Of a stretch of DNA of 34,258 nt, positions 32,944 to 34,258 are shown one piece after another. Within the stretch, counting starts at the first letter, position 1, and each line of letters starts with the position of its first letter. The notes beneath the pieces were generated by a model. That model was not told the DNA's origin and made no database searches. It worked only from the letters and a program-made list of their open reading frames with translations. A program made the translations under genes and the position numbers. Source of the stretch: Gammaproteobacteria bacterium (lineage in GTDB: Bacteria; Pseudomonadota; Gammaproteobacteria; Steroidobacterales; UBA11654); the NCBI GenBank assembly GCA_002691465.1, contig NZHP01000035.1, positions 2,643 through 36,900 of the forward strand. The letters are read 5' to 3'.

Positions 32944-33700
32944 ATTCAATAACTAAAGGGGCATGATCCGAGAATCTTTCCTTCTTGTATATTGATGCTC
33001 TAAGCGGAGCCTTGGAAAAATAATTGTTATAGATTTGATAATCAATCCTCCATCCAACATTGTTGTTATAAGCATTGCCTCTATTTGACCACCAAGTGTA
33101 CTCTTCTGAATTTTCATTAATTTCTCTAAACGCATCAGTGCATGAGTATTCTTCAAAAATTTTATCCAGCCATGCTCTTTCCTCTGGCAAGCATCCAGAG
33201 TTTTTTTGATTTGATTTCCAGTTTTTAATATCGATCTCTTTATGAACAATATTAATATCTCCACAAAACATGAATGCTGTTTTTGACTCATTGTATTCAG
33301 TTAATTTTTTTTCAAAAAAATCTAAAAACCGATATTTGGCTTCTTGTCTTGCATCGCCGGATGACCCGGATGGAAAATATGCAGAGGCAATCTTGAAATC
33401 TTCATATGAGCATTCAATGTAACGGCCCTCTTGATCAAACTCATCTGAACCCATTGAGTCAGTCAATTCTACTGGCTCTTTTTTTGTAAAGATTGCAACA
33501 CCGCTGTAGCCTTTCTTAACTGCTTGCTTGTGGTAGCAATGATATTTTTTAGGCCAATACTCATCTCCCTGGATATCCTCTAGCTGAGCCCTAACTTCCT
33601 GAAGACAGACGATGTCTGCGTTTTGATCATTGAGCCAATCAAATATACCTTTTTTATTTGCAGCTCTTATGCCATTCACATTTAAGGTAATAATTTTTAT
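32936..33700 (-). CDS. xthA: Exodeoxyribonuclease III-family nuclease, probable ATA start
   Basis: 254 residues if translation starts at the ATA at 33698-33700. The resulting N-terminus (M)KIITLNVNGIRAANKKG places Asn at residue 7, as in E. coli ExoIII. The nuclease residues are intact: N7, E35 (LQEVRAQ), Y108, D148/N150 (CGDIN), D220 (WRIDYQ) and D245/H246 (FSDHAP). This argues for an active AP endonuclease/exonuclease rather than the RNA-regulatory Crc, whose genes often lie beside pyrE. GGAG stands 7 nt before the ATA. The only standard alternative is a TTG at 33769 that adds 23 poorly conserved residues, has no ribosome binding site and lies 17 nt from the divergent pyrE start. Confidence 0.85.
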   Translation of the reverse strand: MKIITLNVNGIRAANKKGIFDWLNDQNADIVCLQEVRAQLEDIQGDEYWPKKYHCYHKQAVKKGYSGVAIFTKKEPVELTDSMGSDEFDQEGRYIECSYEDFKIASAYFPSGSSGDARQEAKYRFLDFFEKKLTEYNESKTAFMFCGDINIVHKEIDIKNWKSNQKNSGCLPEERAWLDKIFEEYSCTDAFREINENSEEYTWWSNRGNAYNNNVGWRIDYQIYNNYFSKAPLRASIYKKERFSDHAPLVIEYE

Positions 33701-33707
33701 GCTATTT

Positions 33708-33711
33708 CTCC
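33708..33711 (-). promoter_or_regulatory. Ribosome binding site supporting the ATA start of the nuclease gene
   Basis: GGAG on the minus strand, 7 nt before the ATA codon at 33700. No ATG or GTG occurs in that frame upstream. The site lies inside the longer TTG-initiated reading frame. Confidence 0.55.
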
Positions 33712-33786
33712 AACTTGAATGCTTGTCTTCATTATCTGGCCATTCTGTGAGATGCTTAGCAGAAGACAAGTCTTAGTTTAGCGTTA

Positions 33787-34258
33787 ATGGAAAACTACAA
33801 ACAGAACTTTATACAGATGTCTATCGATATAGGCGCTCTCAAATTTGGTGAATTTGAACTCAAATCCGGAAGGGTCAGCCCCTATTTTTTTAATATGGGC
33901 CTTTTCTCAAGCGGTCGATCTATAAAAAATATCGGTGATTTTTATGCTGCTGCATTAGAGGAAAGCAATCTTCAATACGATATGCTTTTTGGTCCTGCAT
34001 ACAAGGGGGTTCCGCTGGTATCGGCCTTAAGCTCAAGTCTTTTTGTCAATCATGAAAAAGATGTTTCATTCGTGTATAACCGTAAAGAGAAGAAAGAGCA
34101 TGGTGAAGGAGGTCAAATAGTTGGTCCGCCCTTAGAAGGTAAAATCGTCATTGTTGACGATGTGATCACAGCGGGTACTGCAATCAAAGAGGCCTCAAAG
34201 ATGATCATTGAGGCTGGCGCAGAAATCTCAGGAGTTCTAATTGCTCTTGATAGACAAG
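33787..34258 (+). CDS. pyrE: Orotate phosphoribosyltransferase (3' end outside window)
   Basis: The first 157 codons are present; the gene runs off the right edge. PyrE converts orotate and PRPP to OMP in pyrimidine synthesis. The N-terminus (ALKFGEFELKSGRVSPYFFN) and FGPAYKGVPLVSA, FVYNRKEKKEHGEGG and the PRPP-binding VIVDDVITAGTA are full matches to the gammaproteobacterial enzyme. The ATG at 33787 matches the E. coli N-terminal length better than the internal ATG at 33817. It is divergent from the ExoIII-family gene. Confidence 0.95.
   Translation, partial: MENYKQNFIQMSIDIGALKFGEFELKSGRVSPYFFNMGLFSSGRSIKNIGDFYAAALEESNLQYDMLFGPAYKGVPLVSALSSSLFVNHEKDVSFVYNRKEKKEHGEGGQIVGPPLEGKIVIVDDVITAGTAIKEASKMIIEAGAEISGVLIALDRQ

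Noticed and set aside
32936-33700. Calling the nuclease gene crc because it neighbours pyrE
   Set aside because: All ExoIII catalytic residues appear intact, so a true nuclease is the simpler call. Position alone does not make it the regulatory Crc.
33701-33769. TTG start of the ExoIII-family gene at 33769
   Set aside because: No Shine-Dalgarno, an unusual 23-residue extension, and only 17 nt to the divergent pyrE start; the ATA with GGAG fits better.

Overview
The window looks like a piece of the chromosome of an uncultivated, AT-rich (roughly 40% GC by eye) planktonic marine gammaproteobacterium. The evidence is the gammaproteobacterial set of mutY next to yggX and a tRNA-Phe, an ExoIII/Crc-type nuclease divergent from pyrE, an AmpG permease and a Puu-type polyamine operon. 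A SAR86- or OM182-like lineage is possible, but the sequence alone does not fix this. Genes are tightly packed, with many 1-14 nt overlaps.

Layout. 1-3743 (minus): putrescine catabolism operon puuD-puuA-aminotransferase-puuB, with puuB cut by the window edge. 3781-8117 (minus): RND permease and its membrane-fusion protein. 8205-9511 (minus): hotdog thioesterase and metallo-beta-lactamase-fold hydrolase. 9549-10455 (minus): a coiled-coil membrane protein, a perfect 12-bp terminator hairpin, and a 73-residue hydrophobic protein with an excellent ribosome binding site. 10811-13214 (minus): tRNA-Phe, yggX, mutY, a membrane protein and a small unknown gene; these are ordinary housekeeping genes apart from the two unknowns.

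13371-26297 is an accessory catabolic region. A plus-strand run encodes a two-cupin protein, an amidohydrolase lacking the usual HxH metal pair, an acyl-CoA synthetase, a DsbA/HCCA-isomerase-like protein and an exported type II DMSO-reductase-family molybdoenzyme with no electron-transfer subunit nearby. Next come an MFS carrier, a nitrilase-family amidase with an F420H2_quin_red-like partner, and a minus-strand run of a UbiD-type decarboxylase, a second nitrilase homologue whose catalytic Cys is Gly, and an FkbM-type methyltransferase. The enzyme types fit uptake, activation and breakdown of a carboxylated, possibly aromatic or nitrogen-bearing compound. The substrate cannot be read from the sequence.

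26420-31668: glutathione-dependent formaldehyde dehydrogenase, a tyrosine-recombinase-like protein with a decayed active site, an SDR dehydrogenase that appears to start at ATT, a choline/betaine-monooxygenase-type Rieske oxygenase, and an NmrA-like protein. Oxidative demethylation by the Rieske enzyme would release formaldehyde for the dehydrogenase. 31669-34258: ampG, an ExoIII-family nuclease that appears to start at ATA, and divergent pyrE, cut by the right edge.

The most promising leads are the orphan molybdoenzyme cluster, the active/inactive nitrilase pair, the two non-canonical start codons with good ribosome binding sites, the degenerate integrase, and the small, apparently strongly expressed membrane protein. 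No CRISPR array, rRNA, intact insertion sequence or replication origin was seen.
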